64,000 nucleotides of DNA from Thalassocella blandensis (lineage in GTDB: Bacteria > Pseudomonadota > Gammaproteobacteria > Pseudomonadales > Cellvibrionaceae), in contig CABFPG010000003.1 in assembly GCA_902141825.1 (NCBI GenBank), positions 496,001 through 560,000 on the forward strand, in the 5' to 3' direction. A program made the position numbers and the translations under genes. The notes under the pieces are model-generated. The model saw only the letters and a list, made by a program, of their open reading frames with translations. It did no database searches and was not told where the DNA came from. How positions within the stretch are numbered: the stretch's first letter is position 1; each line of letters opens with the position of its first letter. Of this stretch, positions 44,123-55,552 are shown one piece after another.

Positions 44123-46717
44123 ATGAAAGACGTTTATCAACCCTCCTCTATCGAGTCCAACATCCAAAAATACTGGGAAGACAATAAGAGTTTCGAAGCC
44201 CAGGAGGATTCTGATAAAGAAAAATTCTACTGCTTGGCGATGTTTCCCTATCCCAGCGGACGCCTCCACATGGGGCATGTGCGTAATTACACCATAAGCG
44301 ACGTTATTGCCCGCTTTCAGCGCATGCAGGGTAAGAACGTGCTTCACCCCATGGGCTGGGATGCATTTGGTCTCCCTGCTGAAAATGCGGCGATTAAAAA
44401 CAAAACCGCTCCGGCTGCCTGGACCTACAGCAACACCGATTACATGCGCAAGCAGTTAAAAGCCCTGGGATTTGGCTTTGACTGGAATCGCGAAGTGACA
44501 ACCTGTAAACCCGATTACTACAAGTGGGAACAATGGTTCTTCACTCGCCTGTATGACAAAGGTCTCGCTTATAAAAAAGTTGCCGCCGTCAACTGGTGCC
44601 CAAATGATGCCACGGTGTTGGCGAATGAGCAGGTCATAGAAGGGCGATGCTGGCGCTGCGAAACGCAGGTGGAACGTAAAGAAATTCCCCAGTGGTTCAT
44701 TAAAATTACTGATTACGCCGATCAACTGCTGAAAGACCTGGAGCAACTGGATGACTGGCCCGAACAGGTCAAAACCATGCAGCGCAATTGGATTGGCAAG
44801 AGCCGCGGCGTGGAAATGAGCTTCGGCCTGCACCAGGAAATTGCCGGCTACAACGCGTTTGATGTTTACACCACGCGTCCAGACACCTTGATGGGCGTTA
44901 CTTATGTCACCCTGGCAGCAGAGCACCCCATATCGCTGGAGCTGGCAAAAACCAATGCCGAATTAGCCGAGTTCATTACCAGCTGTAAAACCCAGTCTGT
45001 TGCTGAAGCGGATATGGCAAATATGGAAAAGCGCGGCATGGACACGGGCTTAAAAGCCATCCACCCGATCACCGGCGAAGAAGTTGCCATCTGGGTAGGT
45101 AACTATGTACTGATGGATTACGGTTCTGGTGCGGTAATGGCCGTTCCTGCACACGATCAACGTGATTGGGAATTTGCTCAAAAATACCAGTTACCGATCA
45201 TGCAAGTCGTTGCACCAACAGATGGAAGCGAGATCGACCTCAGCAAAGAAGCCTATATTGATAAAGGGACACTAGTAAATTCCGGCGAGTTTGACGGTCT
45301 TGATTTTAATGGCGCATTCGAAGCCATTTCGCAAACCTTAATTGCAGCGAATAAAGGCTGCATTAAAACCAATTTCCGCCTGCGTGACTGGGGCGTATCT
45401 CGTCAACGTTATTGGGGAGCACCAATCCCGATTTTAAACCTGCCCGATGGCGGCGAGATACCAGTACCCGCTGACAAACTTCCAGTATTGCTGCCAGAAG
45501 ATGTGGTTATGGATGGCGTTCAGTCTCCAATCAAAGCCGATGCAGAATGGCGCAAAACAGAATTCAATGGACAAAGCTGCGAGCACGAAACGGACACCTT
45601 CGACACGTTTATGGAGTCCTCTTGGTATTACGCGCGCTATACCAGCCCGGATGCCAGTGCCATGCTAGACCCGGAAAAAGCCAATTACTGGCTGCCAGTA
45701 GACCAGTATGTTGGCGGCATCGAACACGCTATTTTACATCTTCTGTACGCCCGCTTCTTCCACAAACTTATGCGGGATGAAGGGCTGATTGAAAGTGATG
45801 AACCGTTTAAGCGCCTGCTCTGTCAGGGCATGGTGTTGGCTGATTCTTTTTATCGCCAGAGCGAATCCGGTGCTAAAGAGTGGATCTCACCTGCGCAGGT
45901 AGACATTGAACGAGATGATAAAGGCAAGCCAGTCGCTGCCAAGCATCGCGAAACCGGTGAAACGCTGATTCACGACGGCATGACAAAGATGTCCAAGTCC
46001 AAGAACAATGGTGTCGACCCGGAAGAAATTATTTCCCACTACGGTGCGGATACTGTACGCCTGTTTACCATGTTCGCGGCTCCACCCGATCAAACACTGG
46101 AATGGGCGGACAGTGGCGTGGAAGGCTCTTACCGGTTTTTAAAGAAGCTTTGGAAAACGGTTATCAATCATATTGAGGCCGGCGAGCCAGGCAAGCTTAA
46201 TGCCGATAAACTGAACCAAAAACAAAAAGACCTGCGCCGCAAAACCCACGAGACCATTAAAAAAGTCAGTGACGATTTCGGTCGCCGTCAAACCTTTAAC
46301 ACGGCCATCGCGGCTGTGATGGAACTATTAAACGAAGTGAATCGCCATGCTGACCGCAGCAATGCGGATGGACTGGCCGTTGAGCGCGAAGCTCTGGAAT
46401 CTGCATTGTTGTTGCTCAACCCTGTGGTTCCCCATATTTGCCATACCCTATGGGAACAGCTCGGTCATCAGGACAACATCCTGGATATGGCCTGGCCAAA
46501 CTTCGATGATGAAGCAATGCAGAAAAGCTCGGAAGTTATTGTCTGCCAGGTCAATGGTAAAGTGCGTGACAAGCTCGATGTCCCGGCGGGATCAGACAAA
46601 GCAACACTGGAAAAAATGGCCTTGGCATCAGCTAACGTGCAAAAATTCATTGAAGGTAAACACATTCGAAAAGTTATTGTGGTCCCAGGCCGTCTGGTGA
46701 ACATCGTAGCAAACTGA
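44123..46717 (+). CDS. leuS: Leucyl-tRNA synthetase
   Basis: 864 residues from the ATG at 44123, close to E. coli (860); the frame is open 20 codons upstream without support. HIGH-type motif HMGHVRNY and the class I KMSKS in [10 protein letters not shown] are present, as is the CP1 editing domain ([13 protein letters not shown]; the conserved Asp in AVPAHDQRD). First gene of leuS-lptE-holA, a standard gammaproteobacterial arrangement. Confidence 0.98.
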   Translation: MKDVYQPSSIESNIQKYWEDNKSFEAQEDSDKEKFYCLAMFPYPSGRLHMGHVRNYTISDVIARFQRMQGKNVLHPMGWDAFGLPAENAAIKNKTAPAAWTYSNTDYMRKQLKALGFGFDWNREVTTCKPDYYKWEQWFFTRLYDKGLAYKKVAAVNWCPNDATVLANEQVIEGRCWRCETQVERKEIPQWFIKITDYADQLLKDLEQLDDWPEQVKTMQRNWIGKSRGVEMSFGLHQEIAGYNAFDVYTTRPDTLMGVTYVTLAAEHPISLELAKTNAELAEFITSCKTQSVAEADMANMEKRGMDTGLKAIHPITGEEVAIWVGNYVLMDYGSGAVMAVPAHDQRDWEFAQKYQLPIMQVVAPTDGSEIDLSKEAYIDKGTLVNSGEFDGLDFNGAFEAISQTLIAANKGCIKTNFRLRDWGVSRQRYWGAPIPILNLPDGGEIPVPADKLPVLLPEDVVMDGVQSPIKADAEWRKTEFNGQSCEHETDTFDTFMESSWYYARYTSPDASAMLDPEKANYWLPVDQYVGGIEHAILHLLYARFFHKLMRDEGLIESDEPFKRLLCQGMVLADSFYRQSESGAKEWISPAQVDIERDDKGKPVAAKHRETGETLIHDGMTKMSKSKNNGVDPEEIISHYGADTVRLFTMFAAPPDQTLEWADSGVEGSYRFLKKLWKTVINHIEAGEPGKLNADKLNQKQKDLRRKTHETIKKVSDDFGRRQTFNTAIAAVMELLNEVNRHADRSNADGLAVEREALESALLLLNPVVPHICHTLWEQLGHQDNILDMAWPNFDDEAMQKSSEVIVCQVNGKVRDKLDVPAGSDKATLEKMALASANVQKFIEGKHIRKVIVVPGRLVNIVAN

Positions 46718-46730
46718 TAGCCACTTAATT

Positions 46731-47288
46731 ATGCATACAATGTTTCTGTCTCACGCAAAAAACTATCTGTTCAGGCTAAGCCTGATTGTCATGTGCCTTG
46801 CCAGCTGCTCCTGCGGCTGGCAATTGCGTGGCAGCGCTGACTTCGCCTTAAAAAGCAGCAACAGTTTACAGGATATGGATTTAACGGCAGACAAAAGCAT
46901 CAGCACGCTGCAAAAAACCGTAGCGTTACAACTTGATGATCTGGCCATCGAACTCAAAAGTGCATCGCAACATCATTTGACATTAATGGATGAAAAAATA
47001 GAACGGCGCCCACTCGCGTTCAGCAGCACCGGTATTCCTATTCAATATCAGCTGATTATGACGGTTCACTATTCTTTTATCTCACAGGGTTTTGAAGAAA
47101 GAATCATTAACAAGCCCATTACTGCGCGTCGCAATTACGATTTCGACACAGCGCTGATTGTGGCAAAGAACGAAGAAGAGCGACAATTGTTGCAGGAAAT
47201 GCGCGAAGAGCTGGCCTCTCGCATTATTGCCAGCGCGCAAAAAATTACCGCATCCGAACAAACGGCAACTGATTTCCAACCAAAATAA
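46731..47288 (+). CDS. lptE: LPS assembly lipoprotein LptE
   Basis: 185 residues. Lipoprotein signal with lipobox LASC (Cys26), followed by CGWQLRG, the LptE hallmark. It forms the plug complex with LptD that inserts LPS in the outer membrane. It lies between leuS and holA and its stop overlaps the holA ATG. Confidence 0.93.
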   Translation: MHTMFLSHAKNYLFRLSLIVMCLASCSCGWQLRGSADFALKSSNSLQDMDLTADKSISTLQKTVALQLDDLAIELKSASQHHLTLMDEKIERRPLAFSSTGIPIQYQLIMTVHYSFISQGFEERIINKPITARRNYDFDTALIVAKNEEERQLLQEMREELASRIIASAQKITASEQTATDFQPK

Positions 47289-48346
47289 TGGCCAAGTTAC
47301 GTTCCGACCAACTCGAAAAATCGCTCGCCAATGTCAAGTCACCAATGGCGCCCGTGTATTTGGTGACGGGAGACGAGCCTTTACTGGTACAGGAAGCCTG
47401 CGATACGGTTCGCCATGCGGCAAAGCAGCGAGATTTTCTAGAGCGCGAGCTCCATCATACAGATGCAGGTTTCTCTTGGGACTCATTAACGCATTCGGCA
47501 AATAGTATTTCGCTATTCGCGGAAAAGAAAATTATCGAAATACGCGTGCACAATGGCAAACCCGGCGATGCGGGCAGCAAAGCGCTGGTCGAATACTGCA
47601 AAGCTCCGAGCGAAGACAATCTGCTGTTATTAGAATTTCCCAAGCTCGACAAACGCACACAGAATTCCAAATGGTTTAAAGCTGTTGAAGCCTGCGGTGC
47701 AGTGGTGACCATATGGCCAATCAGCTTGCAGCAGATGCCCCACTGGGTCAGTGGTCGACTAAAACGGGCAGGACTCAGTGCAGATCCGCAGGCCATAGAA
47801 ATTTTATGCGCAAAAACCGAAGGTAATTTACTTGCGGCCTCTCAGGAAATTGAAAAGCTGAAACTGTTAAGCGACGATCATCACATCGACGCAAACACAA
47901 TGGCGAATGCGGTTACCACCTCCGCACGCTACGATGTTTTTGGCCTGGCAGACAAAGCACTTTCCGGCAATAGCCGTTCAGCCGTCACCCATTTGCAGGG
48001 GCTGCGCGGTGAAGGAACCGAGCCAACCATTGTACTTTGGGCTTTAGCTCGTGAAATTCGTGTTCTTACACTGCTAAAAGAAAGTATGGATAACGGTAAA
48101 AGTTTTGATTTTATCGCGAGAAACGCTGGAGTATGGGATAACCGTAAACCGATTGTTAAGCAAGCGTTACAACGCTTGAGTAGCGGCCAGCTTCATCTGC
48201 TGGTTCGCAAAGTCAGCCTGGCAGACAAAGTCATTAAAGGCATCAGCACTGGCGATATCTGGAATGTGCTGCTGGATATTGTACTTTCACTTTCCGGCAC
48301 GCAAGCACTAAGCGCACAATCACAACGCATGATGCTGCGAATTTAA
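47288..48346 (+). CDS. holA: DNA polymerase III subunit delta
   Basis: 352 residues. N-terminal APVYLVTGDEPLLVQEA is the clamp-loader delta signature; the AAA+-like and C-terminal collar domains follow over the expected length. It loads the beta clamp. Coupled to lptE by TAATG. Confidence 0.96.
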   Translation: MAKLRSDQLEKSLANVKSPMAPVYLVTGDEPLLVQEACDTVRHAAKQRDFLERELHHTDAGFSWDSLTHSANSISLFAEKKIIEIRVHNGKPGDAGSKALVEYCKAPSEDNLLLLEFPKLDKRTQNSKWFKAVEACGAVVTIWPISLQQMPHWVSGRLKRAGLSADPQAIEILCAKTEGNLLAASQEIEKLKLLSDDHHIDANTMANAVTTSARYDVFGLADKALSGNSRSAVTHLQGLRGEGTEPTIVLWALAREIRVLTLLKESMDNGKSFDFIARNAGVWDNRKPIVKQALQRLSSGQLHLLVRKVSLADKVIKGISTGDIWNVLLDIVLSLSGTQALSAQSQRMMLRI

Positions 48347-48400
48347 ACGTGCGCGGTCGGGCAACACCTGCAGCGACTTAAATACACCCGACCATTTACT

Positions 48401-50176
48401 TTATATCTTAATCCAGATTCCAGCCGCATCAATACGTGCATTTTTTTCATCTCGCACAAATTCCACCAGCTGTTCTTCACTTAAGGGTTTTGAATAGAAA
48501 TAGCCCTGCACCTGATCACAGCCTTTATCGTTCAACCAATTGTTTTGCGCTTCCCGCTCAACGCCCTCAGCAATCACTTGTAGCGACATATTGTGTGCAA
48601 GATCAATAATGGATTTCGCAATCGCTGCATCGTGCTGATTGGAATCGATATCTTTGATAAACCCCTTATCCACTTTGAGTTTTTGTATCGGGAAACGTTT
48701 TAAATAGGCTAGAGATGAATATCCGGTGCCGAAGTCATCAATCGAGATTGACATACCCACTTTGCGCAATCCGTGCAAAGTATCAATGGCCTCTACGGCG
48801 TTTTCCATGGCAATACTTTCAGTTAACTCCAACTCCAAGTATTTGGGAGCAAGCTTTGTTTCCGCTAATATATTCAATACTTTTTGTTCGAACTGCTCCT
48901 GCCGGAACTGCCTTGCGGATAAGTTAACCGCGATACAACCGAAATTTAATCCTTGATTAAGCCACGCGCGAAAGGTTTGACACGCTCGTCGCAGCACCCA
49001 CTCACCAATGGCTTCGATTAACCCGGTTTCCTCCGCCAGGGGAATAAAATGTGTCGGTGGTACCAGGCCACGATCAGGATGCTGCCAACGCACAAGAGCT
49101 TCCAGCCCGACAATACGATTATCCCCCAGCGCTATTTGCGGTTGAAAATACAACACCAACTCACCTTCATCCAAAGCTCGTCGCAAATCATTTTCTAACA
49201 GCAAATAATTCATCGCGGTACTGGTCATCGCTTCGACGAAGAACTGATGACGATTTTTTCCAGCCAACTTGGCTTTATACATCGCCATATCTGCGTAACG
49301 CAGTAACTGGTCTGCACTGTCACCGTCTTTGGGAAACAAGCTGATACCTACACTGGCAGTGCAGGATATGGTTTTATCAGCAAGCGCCATGGGTGTGGAA
49401 ATAGCCTCAATTAATTTATTGGCAATAAGTTCAATATCACCCGCCTTTTCAATATTATCCAGCACCACTGCAAATTCATCGCTACCCATGCGCGCCACCG
49501 TATCGGTATCACGTACAACGTCCTTAAGGTTTTGACCAATAAGCTTTAGTAAAGTATCACCCACTTCCTGACTATAGGTATCATTAATCTCTTTAAAATG
49601 GTCAAGGTCGATTAACAAAAGTGCAAAATGCCCCTGATTACGCTTGGCACGCGAGAGACTTTTATTGAGGCGATCATTGAGTAACGAACGATTGGGCAAA
49701 CCGGTTAAGGCATCGTGAAAAGCCAGGTAATTGATCTGTGTTTTGTAATCTCGCAAATGGCGTTCGGCCAGTTTGTGGTCCGTAATATCACGCCCAATGC
49801 TAAAAGTCATGACCTGACCAGCTTTATCGATAAGCGGTATGCGCTGCATTTCATACACATGCTGCGAGCCGTCATGATGTTTGATGCTTAATTCCCAGGA
49901 ATAGGTATCACTTTGCACTGCACAAAAATCACGTATCCTTTCGATGCGATCGTGCAACATGGAGGGAAATAAATCTGTTTCGTGAATAATTTCACGATCG
50001 GCCGCATTAAACTTGGCGAAGTGCGAGCTGGCAAAAATCACATTGCCAGCGGCATCAACGGCATAAATTAAAGAGGAAACATTCTCTAATAAGAGTGCGA
50101 GATAGGCTGCAGACTGATCACCAATTTTCGCTAACAGCTCCTTGTCATCAGGTAAATCTCGGACTTGCTTGGCCAT
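48401..50176 (-). CDS. PAS-GGDEF-EAL c-di-GMP protein
   Basis: 591 residues: PAS (~25-145), GGDEF (~155-310), EAL (~330-580). The GGDEF signature reads GSDEF, a variant that can be active. The EAL domain keeps EALVRWQHP, ELTESIAME, DDFGTGYSSL and KVDKGFI, so phosphodiesterase activity is likely. There are no membrane segments, so it is a cytoplasmic sensor with unknown PAS ligand. It lies back-to-back with holA. Confidence 0.92.
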   Translation of the reverse strand: MAKQVRDLPDDKELLAKIGDQSAAYLALLLENVSSLIYAVDAAGNVIFASSHFAKFNAADREIIHETDLFPSMLHDRIERIRDFCAVQSDTYSWELSIKHHDGSQHVYEMQRIPLIDKAGQVMTFSIGRDITDHKLAERHLRDYKTQINYLAFHDALTGLPNRSLLNDRLNKSLSRAKRNQGHFALLLIDLDHFKEINDTYSQEVGDTLLKLIGQNLKDVVRDTDTVARMGSDEFAVVLDNIEKAGDIELIANKLIEAISTPMALADKTISCTASVGISLFPKDGDSADQLLRYADMAMYKAKLAGKNRHQFFVEAMTSTAMNYLLLENDLRRALDEGELVLYFQPQIALGDNRIVGLEALVRWQHPDRGLVPPTHFIPLAEETGLIEAIGEWVLRRACQTFRAWLNQGLNFGCIAVNLSARQFRQEQFEQKVLNILAETKLAPKYLELELTESIAMENAVEAIDTLHGLRKVGMSISIDDFGTGYSSLAYLKRFPIQKLKVDKGFIKDIDSNQHDAAIAKSIIDLAHNMSLQVIAEGVEREAQNNWLNDKGCDQVQGYFYSKPLSEEQLVEFVRDEKNARIDAAGIWIKI

Positions 50177-50237
50177 ATCAATACATCTCGGAAACTGGAG
50201 TCTTTTTCTTTATACAGAAAAAGCATGCACGAAGCGC

Positions 50238-50762
50238 TTACTGCGTAGTTAATAAATAGTCGAGTACCGAAACACGCTGTTTCTGCACAGTTCCATAAGT
50301 TAAAAAACGCCAATTGCGTTTCATATAGAAATCGGTTTGATCGCGTGTATACAGAAAAAGTCGCTGCAACCCCAGTGACTGTGCATGCGCTACTACGACG
50401 TTCAATAATTCACTGGCAATCCCTTGTTGTCGATATTTTGGCAACACATAGAGATTAGATAACCATTCACTCGGTGCCTGATCATCACGCACGTTGTAAT
50501 ACACTAAGCTAACAGTTCCTATCGGCTCTTCGTTATTGTGAGCGACAAAAGTAACAGGTAAACGGTGAGATCCCAAATGAGCCTGCAATGCACACTTTCG
50601 TTCCTGGAATTTTGTTTCGTTATCGGGGTGGTCTTGAGGAAGTGAACTGGCCTTCAACCATTCCTGGTGATGCCATAATGTAACGGTCGGCAACCAGTGA
50701 TCACACTGACTGAGATTCGAGATTTGAATTTTTTCTTGCTCGAGTTTTAACAAACTCCACAC
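50238..50762 (-). CDS. GNAT-family N-acetyltransferase
   Basis: 174 residues starting with GTG. The acetyl-CoA site is WLSNLYVLPKYRQQGIASELLNVVVAHA (motif A, R/QxxGxG/A), and motif B is LGLQRLFLYT. The substrate is unknown. It ends 62 bp before the PAS-GGDEF-EAL gene on the same strand; a functional link is not evident. Confidence 0.88.
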   Translation of the reverse strand: MWSLLKLEQEKIQISNLSQCDHWLPTVTLWHHQEWLKASSLPQDHPDNETKFQERKCALQAHLGSHRLPVTFVAHNNEEPIGTVSLVYYNVRDDQAPSEWLSNLYVLPKYRQQGIASELLNVVVAHAQSLGLQRLFLYTRDQTDFYMKRNWRFLTYGTVQKQRVSVLDYLLTTQ

Positions 50763-50887
50763 TCCGCAAACAACTTGGTTTTCAGGCTTGAGAGCGAATC
50801 GGGCTGTAATTTCTTAGCGACTGAACCTTATCGGGAAAAGGTAAACCAGCCACAACTACAGCCACAGTAAAACAAGAAAACTCACAC

Positions 50888-51865
50888 TTATTTTACAACT
50901 TCACCATGTGCCTGCTTGTCAGCGTGATACGAAGATCGAACCAGCGGACCACAAGCAGCGTGAGTAAAGCCCAGCTCTTTTGCTATTTCGGTATATTCGT
51001 CAAACTCTGCCGGCTCTACATATCTCGCTACAGGTAAATGATCGCGAGATGGCTGCAGATACTGTCCGATGGTGAGCATATCAATATCGTGCTCACGCAT
51101 ATCTCTCAATACCTGGATGATTTCATCTTTTTCTTCACCCAGTCCCACCATTAAACCTGATTTGGTGAGTACTTCCGGGCATCGAGCCTTATATTGCTTC
51201 AGCAAATTCAAAGACCAGGCGTAATTGGCACCCGGACGTGCCTGACGATACAAACGCGGAACCGTCTCCAGATTGTGATTAAACACATCCGGCGGGGTTT
51301 CCTGCAGAATATCCAATGCAATATCCATGCGACCACGAAAATCTGGCGTTAGCACCTCAACCTGCAGGTTTGGCGAGCGAACACGAGATTCACGAATACA
51401 ATCAGCAAAGTGTTGTGCTCCACCATCACGCAGATCATCTCGATCCACCGATGTAATGACAACGTATTTCAACTGCATGTCCGCAATCGCTTCAGCTAAA
51501 TTGGCGGGTTCTTCCGGGTCCAAGGCGTTTGGTTTGCCATGTCCCACATCGCAGAACGGACATCGGCGAGTACAAATATCTCCCATGATCATGAAAGTAG
51601 CGGTACCACCACTAAAGCATTCGCTCAAGTTTGGACAGTTCGCCTCTTCACACACAGTGGATAATTTATTCTTACGCAGCAACTTCTTGATACGTTCAAC
51701 TTCTGGCGATGCACTGACGCGAATACGAATCCAATCGGGTTTACGCAGCATCTGATCACTGGCAATGACTTTGACAGGGATGCGTTCTACCTTGTCACCA
51801 TCGCGCAGCTTTTCGCCTTGTTTAATGCGTCGCGTACGTTTGACTGGGATACTACTTTCACTCAT
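50888..51865 (-). CDS. lipA: Lipoyl synthase
   Basis: 325 residues from the ATG at 51865; the frame extends 12 codons upstream with a GTG start. Radical-SAM cluster CTRRCPFC, auxiliary [4Fe-4S] cluster [12 protein letters not shown] and the C-terminal RSSYHAD serine motif are all present. It inserts sulphur into octanoyl groups on lipoate-dependent enzymes. Downstream of lipB. Confidence 0.97.
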   Translation of the reverse strand: MSESSIPVKRTRRIKQGEKLRDGDKVERIPVKVIASDQMLRKPDWIRIRVSASPEVERIKKLLRKNKLSTVCEEANCPNLSECFSGGTATFMIMGDICTRRCPFCDVGHGKPNALDPEEPANLAEAIADMQLKYVVITSVDRDDLRDGGAQHFADCIRESRVRSPNLQVEVLTPDFRGRMDIALDILQETPPDVFNHNLETVPRLYRQARPGANYAWSLNLLKQYKARCPEVLTKSGLMVGLGEEKDEIIQVLRDMREHDIDMLTIGQYLQPSRDHLPVARYVEPAEFDEYTEIAKELGFTHAACGPLVRSSYHADKQAHGEVVK

Positions 51866-52007
51866 TCGTTTCAGATCTCGTTTTAGTTGAAGACTGTACA
51901 CACTGCCAGCACCCTAAATTGCGGTCTCGCTTGCCTAACAGGCCGGGCGAACTGGGGGCAATGTCTATGGCAGGGCCGCGTATTCTACCCTATTAGGCGC
52001 CCAATAT

Positions 52008-52670
52008 TTACTCAGGGACAGAAGAAAGTTGGAGAATTTTGAGCAAAACCCTGACATATTGCTCGGAAAAGGTCGAAACATCAGGACAATCTGCCTTCCC
52101 CAGCAGCAATTGCAGGCTTGTCATCGACAATCCCGCATATCCACAGGGGTTAATATCGATAAAAGGCTGTAAATCCGCGTTTATATTAATTGCAACGCCG
52201 TGAAAACTACACCCTCGCCGAACTCTTAGCCCTAGCGAGGCTATTTTCTGATCAGCCACATACACGCCCGGAGCGTCTGCTCGCGCTTCGCTTTGAATAC
52301 CGTACAGCGCCAAGGTGTCGATAACGGAGTTTTCGATGTGGCTCACCAGCGCTCGCACCCCGAGCTTCAATCGCTTTAAATCCAATAGCGGGTACACCAC
52401 CAGCTGGCCGGGGCCGTGGTAGGTCACCTGTCCGCCGCGATCTGTTTTTACAATGGGAATGTCAGTATTGCGCAGTACGTGTTCAGGTTTTCCCGCCTGC
52501 CCCTGCGTGTATACGGGCGGGTGCTCCACGCACCAGATTTCATCGGGGGTTTCTGGGGTACGGGTTTGCGTGAAATCCTGCATCTTTTTCCAGCAGGTAT
52601 CGTAGGCCTCACAACCGAGGTTTTTCACCAGGGCCTGAGGCAAAAGCGAGTTCTCAGAGGGCTCACCCAT
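52008..52670 (-). CDS. lipB: Octanoyl-ACP:protein octanoyltransferase
   Basis: 220 residues. Motifs: [21 protein letters not shown], the catalytic Lys in [14 protein letters not shown] and the catalytic Cys in INPCGYAG. It transfers octanoate from ACP to apoproteins before LipA acts. It follows ybeD by 3 bp. Confidence 0.97.
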   Translation of the reverse strand: MGEPSENSLLPQALVKNLGCEAYDTCWKKMQDFTQTRTPETPDEIWCVEHPPVYTQGQAGKPEHVLRNTDIPIVKTDRGGQVTYHGPGQLVVYPLLDLKRLKLGVRALVSHIENSVIDTLALYGIQSEARADAPGVYVADQKIASLGLRVRRGCSFHGVAININADLQPFIDINPCGYAGLSMTSLQLLLGKADCPDVSTFSEQYVRVLLKILQLSSVPE

Positions 52671-52673
52671 GGT

Positions 52674-52946
52674 TTATAACACCATGCGTGTAGCTGGCAG
52701 CTTTTTCAGATCCTCAAACAGGTTTTTCAGCTGGTCGATGCCAGTCGCCTCGATATAGATAGTTACCGAATGAAATCGACCATTACGGCTATCCCGCACT
52801 GTGACACGGCTTCGATCAAATCCGGGGGCATGCACTTCCATGACCTCCAAAACCGCGGCTTTGTACTCTTCACTGGCTTCCCCCATCACTTTGATGGGGT
52901 AATCCGGGCATGGAAATTCAATTTTAGGAGGTTGCTGGTCTGTCAT
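52674..52946 (-). CDS. ybeD: YbeD/DUF493 family protein
   Basis: 90 residues from the ATG at 52946 (E. coli YbeD is 87). Ferredoxin-like ACT-type fold suggested by FPCPDYPIKVMGEA and the C-terminal LKKLPATRMVL. It is conserved between dacA and lipB in gammaproteobacteria; function unproven. Confidence 0.92.
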   Translation of the reverse strand: MTDQQPPKIEFPCPDYPIKVMGEASEEYKAAVLEVMEVHAPGFDRSRVTVRDSRNGRFHSVTIYIEATGIDQLKNLFEDLKKLPATRMVL

Positions 52947-52978
52947 GTTCTTACGTTCTTCAACGGCGATTACGGGTG

Positions 52979-54151
52979 TTATTCCGGGCCGTTGATCATC
53001 AACATCAAGGAATCCCACGTCCGGGCGAAGAAGCCGGCTTCAGCGATTTCTTCTTTTGCGGCCAGGTCTTCTTCTACGATGGTTTCACCATCCAGGCTAA
53101 TAATCAACTTACCCAGTATCTGGCCTTGAGTAATGGGGGCTTTTATTACGCTATCAACCTGTATTTTGGCATTCAGATTCTTTTGACTCCCACGTGGAAT
53201 CGTCGCTACAACTTTGCGCTTTACCGTTAACTCGATTTCATCTTTGACCCCAGACCAGACTTTATGAGTGCTGATTACCGAATCTGCCGGGTAAAGTTCA
53301 TGTGTTTTGTAATAACGGAAGCCGTATGCCAACAACCGCTGAGACTCGCTGGCACGTTGTGATTCGGTCTTTGTTCCCAGCACAACAGAAATTAACCGGG
53401 TTCCATCTTTTTTAGCAGATGACACCAGGCCATATCCTGCCTCACTGGTATGCCCCGTTTTAATTCCGTCGACAAACTTGTCAGTAAACAGCAGTTTATT
53501 GCGATTAGGCTGGTTTATCCCATTGTATTTAAAGTATTTTTCTGAATATATGGAGTAGTGGTCAGGGTGATCATTTATCAGTGCACGAGCCAGAATAGAC
53601 AGATCTTTTGCCGTTGTCAGGTGGCCGTCAGCTGGCCAGCCCGTAGCGTTCACAAAGTGAGAATCATTCATTCCCAACAGGCTCGCCTGCTGATTCATCA
53701 CATCAGCAAATGCGGCCTCGCTTCCCGCAATATGTTGAGCCAATGCAATAGATGCATCGTTACCGGACTGAATAATGACACCGCGCAACAGATCTATCAC
53801 AGGAACTTCGGAGCGAGGATTGAGAAACATGGTTGAACTACCACTGGCAGAACCGCCACGACGCCATGCGTCGTCGCTGATATTCACCAGATCGGCTTCT
53901 TTCAAACGCCCGTTATGTATTTCTTCTGACACGATGTAGCTGGTCATCATCTTCGTTAGACTGGCTGGTGGCAGTTGCTCTGTCGCATTATGTTCAACCA
54001 GCGCTGCACCTGTGTCTGCATCTAATAATAAATAGGCTTTCGCGGCTAACTGCGGCGGAGCGGGAATAATCACCTGGTCAGCCAAAGCCGTCAGAGGGGC
54101 CGTTAAAATACAAAAAAGCGAAAAAGCGAAAGATATTCGTAATGAATGCAT
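52979..54151 (-). CDS. dacA: D-alanyl-D-alanine carboxypeptidase (PBP5/6 family)
   Basis: 390 residues from the ATG at 54151, which begins a clean signal peptide (cleavage near ALA, residue 24). Catalytic motifs are SLTK, SGN and KTG (KTGHTSEAG). The C-terminal PBP5 beta domain ends in an amphipathic, aromatic anchor (FFARTWDSLMLMI) for membrane attachment. It trims peptidoglycan pentapeptides. Next to rlpA and ybeD. Confidence 0.96.
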   Translation of the reverse strand: MHSLRISFAFSLFCILTAPLTALADQVIIPAPPQLAAKAYLLLDADTGAALVEHNATEQLPPASLTKMMTSYIVSEEIHNGRLKEADLVNISDDAWRRGGSASGSSTMFLNPRSEVPVIDLLRGVIIQSGNDASIALAQHIAGSEAAFADVMNQQASLLGMNDSHFVNATGWPADGHLTTAKDLSILARALINDHPDHYSIYSEKYFKYNGINQPNRNKLLFTDKFVDGIKTGHTSEAGYGLVSSAKKDGTRLISVVLGTKTESQRASESQRLLAYGFRYYKTHELYPADSVISTHKVWSGVKDEIELTVKRKVVATIPRGSQKNLNAKIQVDSVIKAPITQGQILGKLIISLDGETIVEEDLAAKEEIAEAGFFARTWDSLMLMINGPE

Positions 54152-54270
54152 GATGGAAAGTTGGACCTGTTTTACTTTAGATGCTTGCGATAAATACAAA
54201 GTTTACCAGAGTTAGACGCGAAACCCGAGTAGCTTCAGTTCACGCTATGCGAAAGTTACGTATTTTTATC

Positions 54271-55170
54271 TTAGCGATAGACCACGTGGGGTTCGGTAAA
54301 GTTCGCATCAATGATCTGCTGACGCACATTCATCAACTGGAAGTTATCTCGAAAAGGACCAATTAATACCTTGTGTAAAGCACGCCCGGACGCCTCCGAA
54401 GCCAACACCCAAACATTGATATTGGTAATACTTTGCAATTTATCTCGCAGCGATTCCGCCGAGGTTATCGCGCTGAAAGCGCCTACCTGTAAATAGGTAT
54501 TTTCTGGAATTTTGTATCCGGCAGAATTCACCGGTGTCGGTGCCGGAGTTTCCTTCGCGGCATTATCGTTACCCGACCCTTTCAATGTGGCAACCTGCGT
54601 CGCCGTCGGCTGATTTTGAGGCGTGCGATTGAATACCAGAGGATCTATATATTCAACCGTCACCGGCGCTGTGCCAATATTTTCAAACCCCAGTTTTTTC
54701 GCTGCGGTGTAAGTCAAATCGATAATGCGATTTCCATGGAATGGGCCACGATCATTCACCCGAACTATTACGGAGCGATTATTTTTCGTATTGGTAACTC
54801 GTACATAACTTGGAATTGGTAAGGTTTTATGGGCTGCCGTCATGCCATACATATCGTAGAGTTCACCATTGGAGGTCCGGCGACCATGAAACTTGGTGCC
54901 ATACCAGGAAGCCATTCCGGCTTCCCGATAGCCATCCGGCTTTGGCATAACATGATAGGTTTTCCCTAACACTTTGTACGGCGTTTTATTGCCTGCTATC
55001 GTACGAATTTCTTCGCGTGGTACAGCATCTGGAATATGGTTGACACTCACTGGCTGCTGCGGATATCCATCTTGCTGGGGCTTGTCGACAGAGCGCGTAT
55101 CCACCGTCGTACAGGCCGATAACGCTGCAAAAATTCCCAATCCACACAACCTAATTACACATTTCAACAT
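54271..55170 (-). CDS. rlpA: RlpA-family septal ring lytic transglycosylase/lipoprotein
   Basis: 299 residues. Lipobox LSAC gives Cys20. The double-psi beta-barrel (about 95-190) contains GMASWYGTKFHGRRTSNGE and VRVNDRGPFHGNRIIDL. A C-terminal SPOR domain (about 225-299) binds denuded glycan strands at the septum. In Pseudomonas the RlpA barrel cleaves such strands. Confidence 0.95.
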   Translation of the reverse strand: MLKCVIRLCGLGIFAALSACTTVDTRSVDKPQQDGYPQQPVSVNHIPDAVPREEIRTIAGNKTPYKVLGKTYHVMPKPDGYREAGMASWYGTKFHGRRTSNGELYDMYGMTAAHKTLPIPSYVRVTNTKNNRSVIVRVNDRGPFHGNRIIDLTYTAAKKLGFENIGTAPVTVEYIDPLVFNRTPQNQPTATQVATLKGSGNDNAAKETPAPTPVNSAGYKIPENTYLQVGAFSAITSAESLRDKLQSITNINVWVLASEASGRALHKVLIGPFRDNFQLMNVRQQIIDANFTEPHVVYR

Positions 55171-55552
55171 AAAGAACTAATAATATTTTCTATATTTTCC
55201 AGGCTACCTGCGCAGTGATGTTGCTGCACATTTTAAGATTCGTTTACTTTTTTACTTTCTTTTTATTTTGCGCTTACTATTTTCATTTTGCTCGATGAGC
55301 ACGGCTCAGACGCAATTGGCCTGACGAGGCCGGCTACAATCACGTCGTTATTCATGTGCGCAGTCATTCAAGCAGCGGTTCAAGTAAACTGCCAATCGAG
55401 CAAGTTAACACACCATTCCCGCTAATTAGCAACAGGAATGAATGGCATGAATATTAGATGAATTATCCGTTTAAACAAGCTTTTATGCTTCGGAATATTC
55501 CAGACGGCTTGTTCTGTTTCGTTCTATCGCCACGAGTCCACATCCCCTGCCT
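55171..55552. other. 382-bp gap between mltB and rlpA
   Basis: No gene. Pyrimidine-rich near rlpA, with a small GGCCT-GACG-AGGCC hairpin at 55318-55331 lacking a T-run. It may hold an rlpA-dacA promoter, breaking the cell-wall cluster into at least two transcripts. Confidence 0.4.
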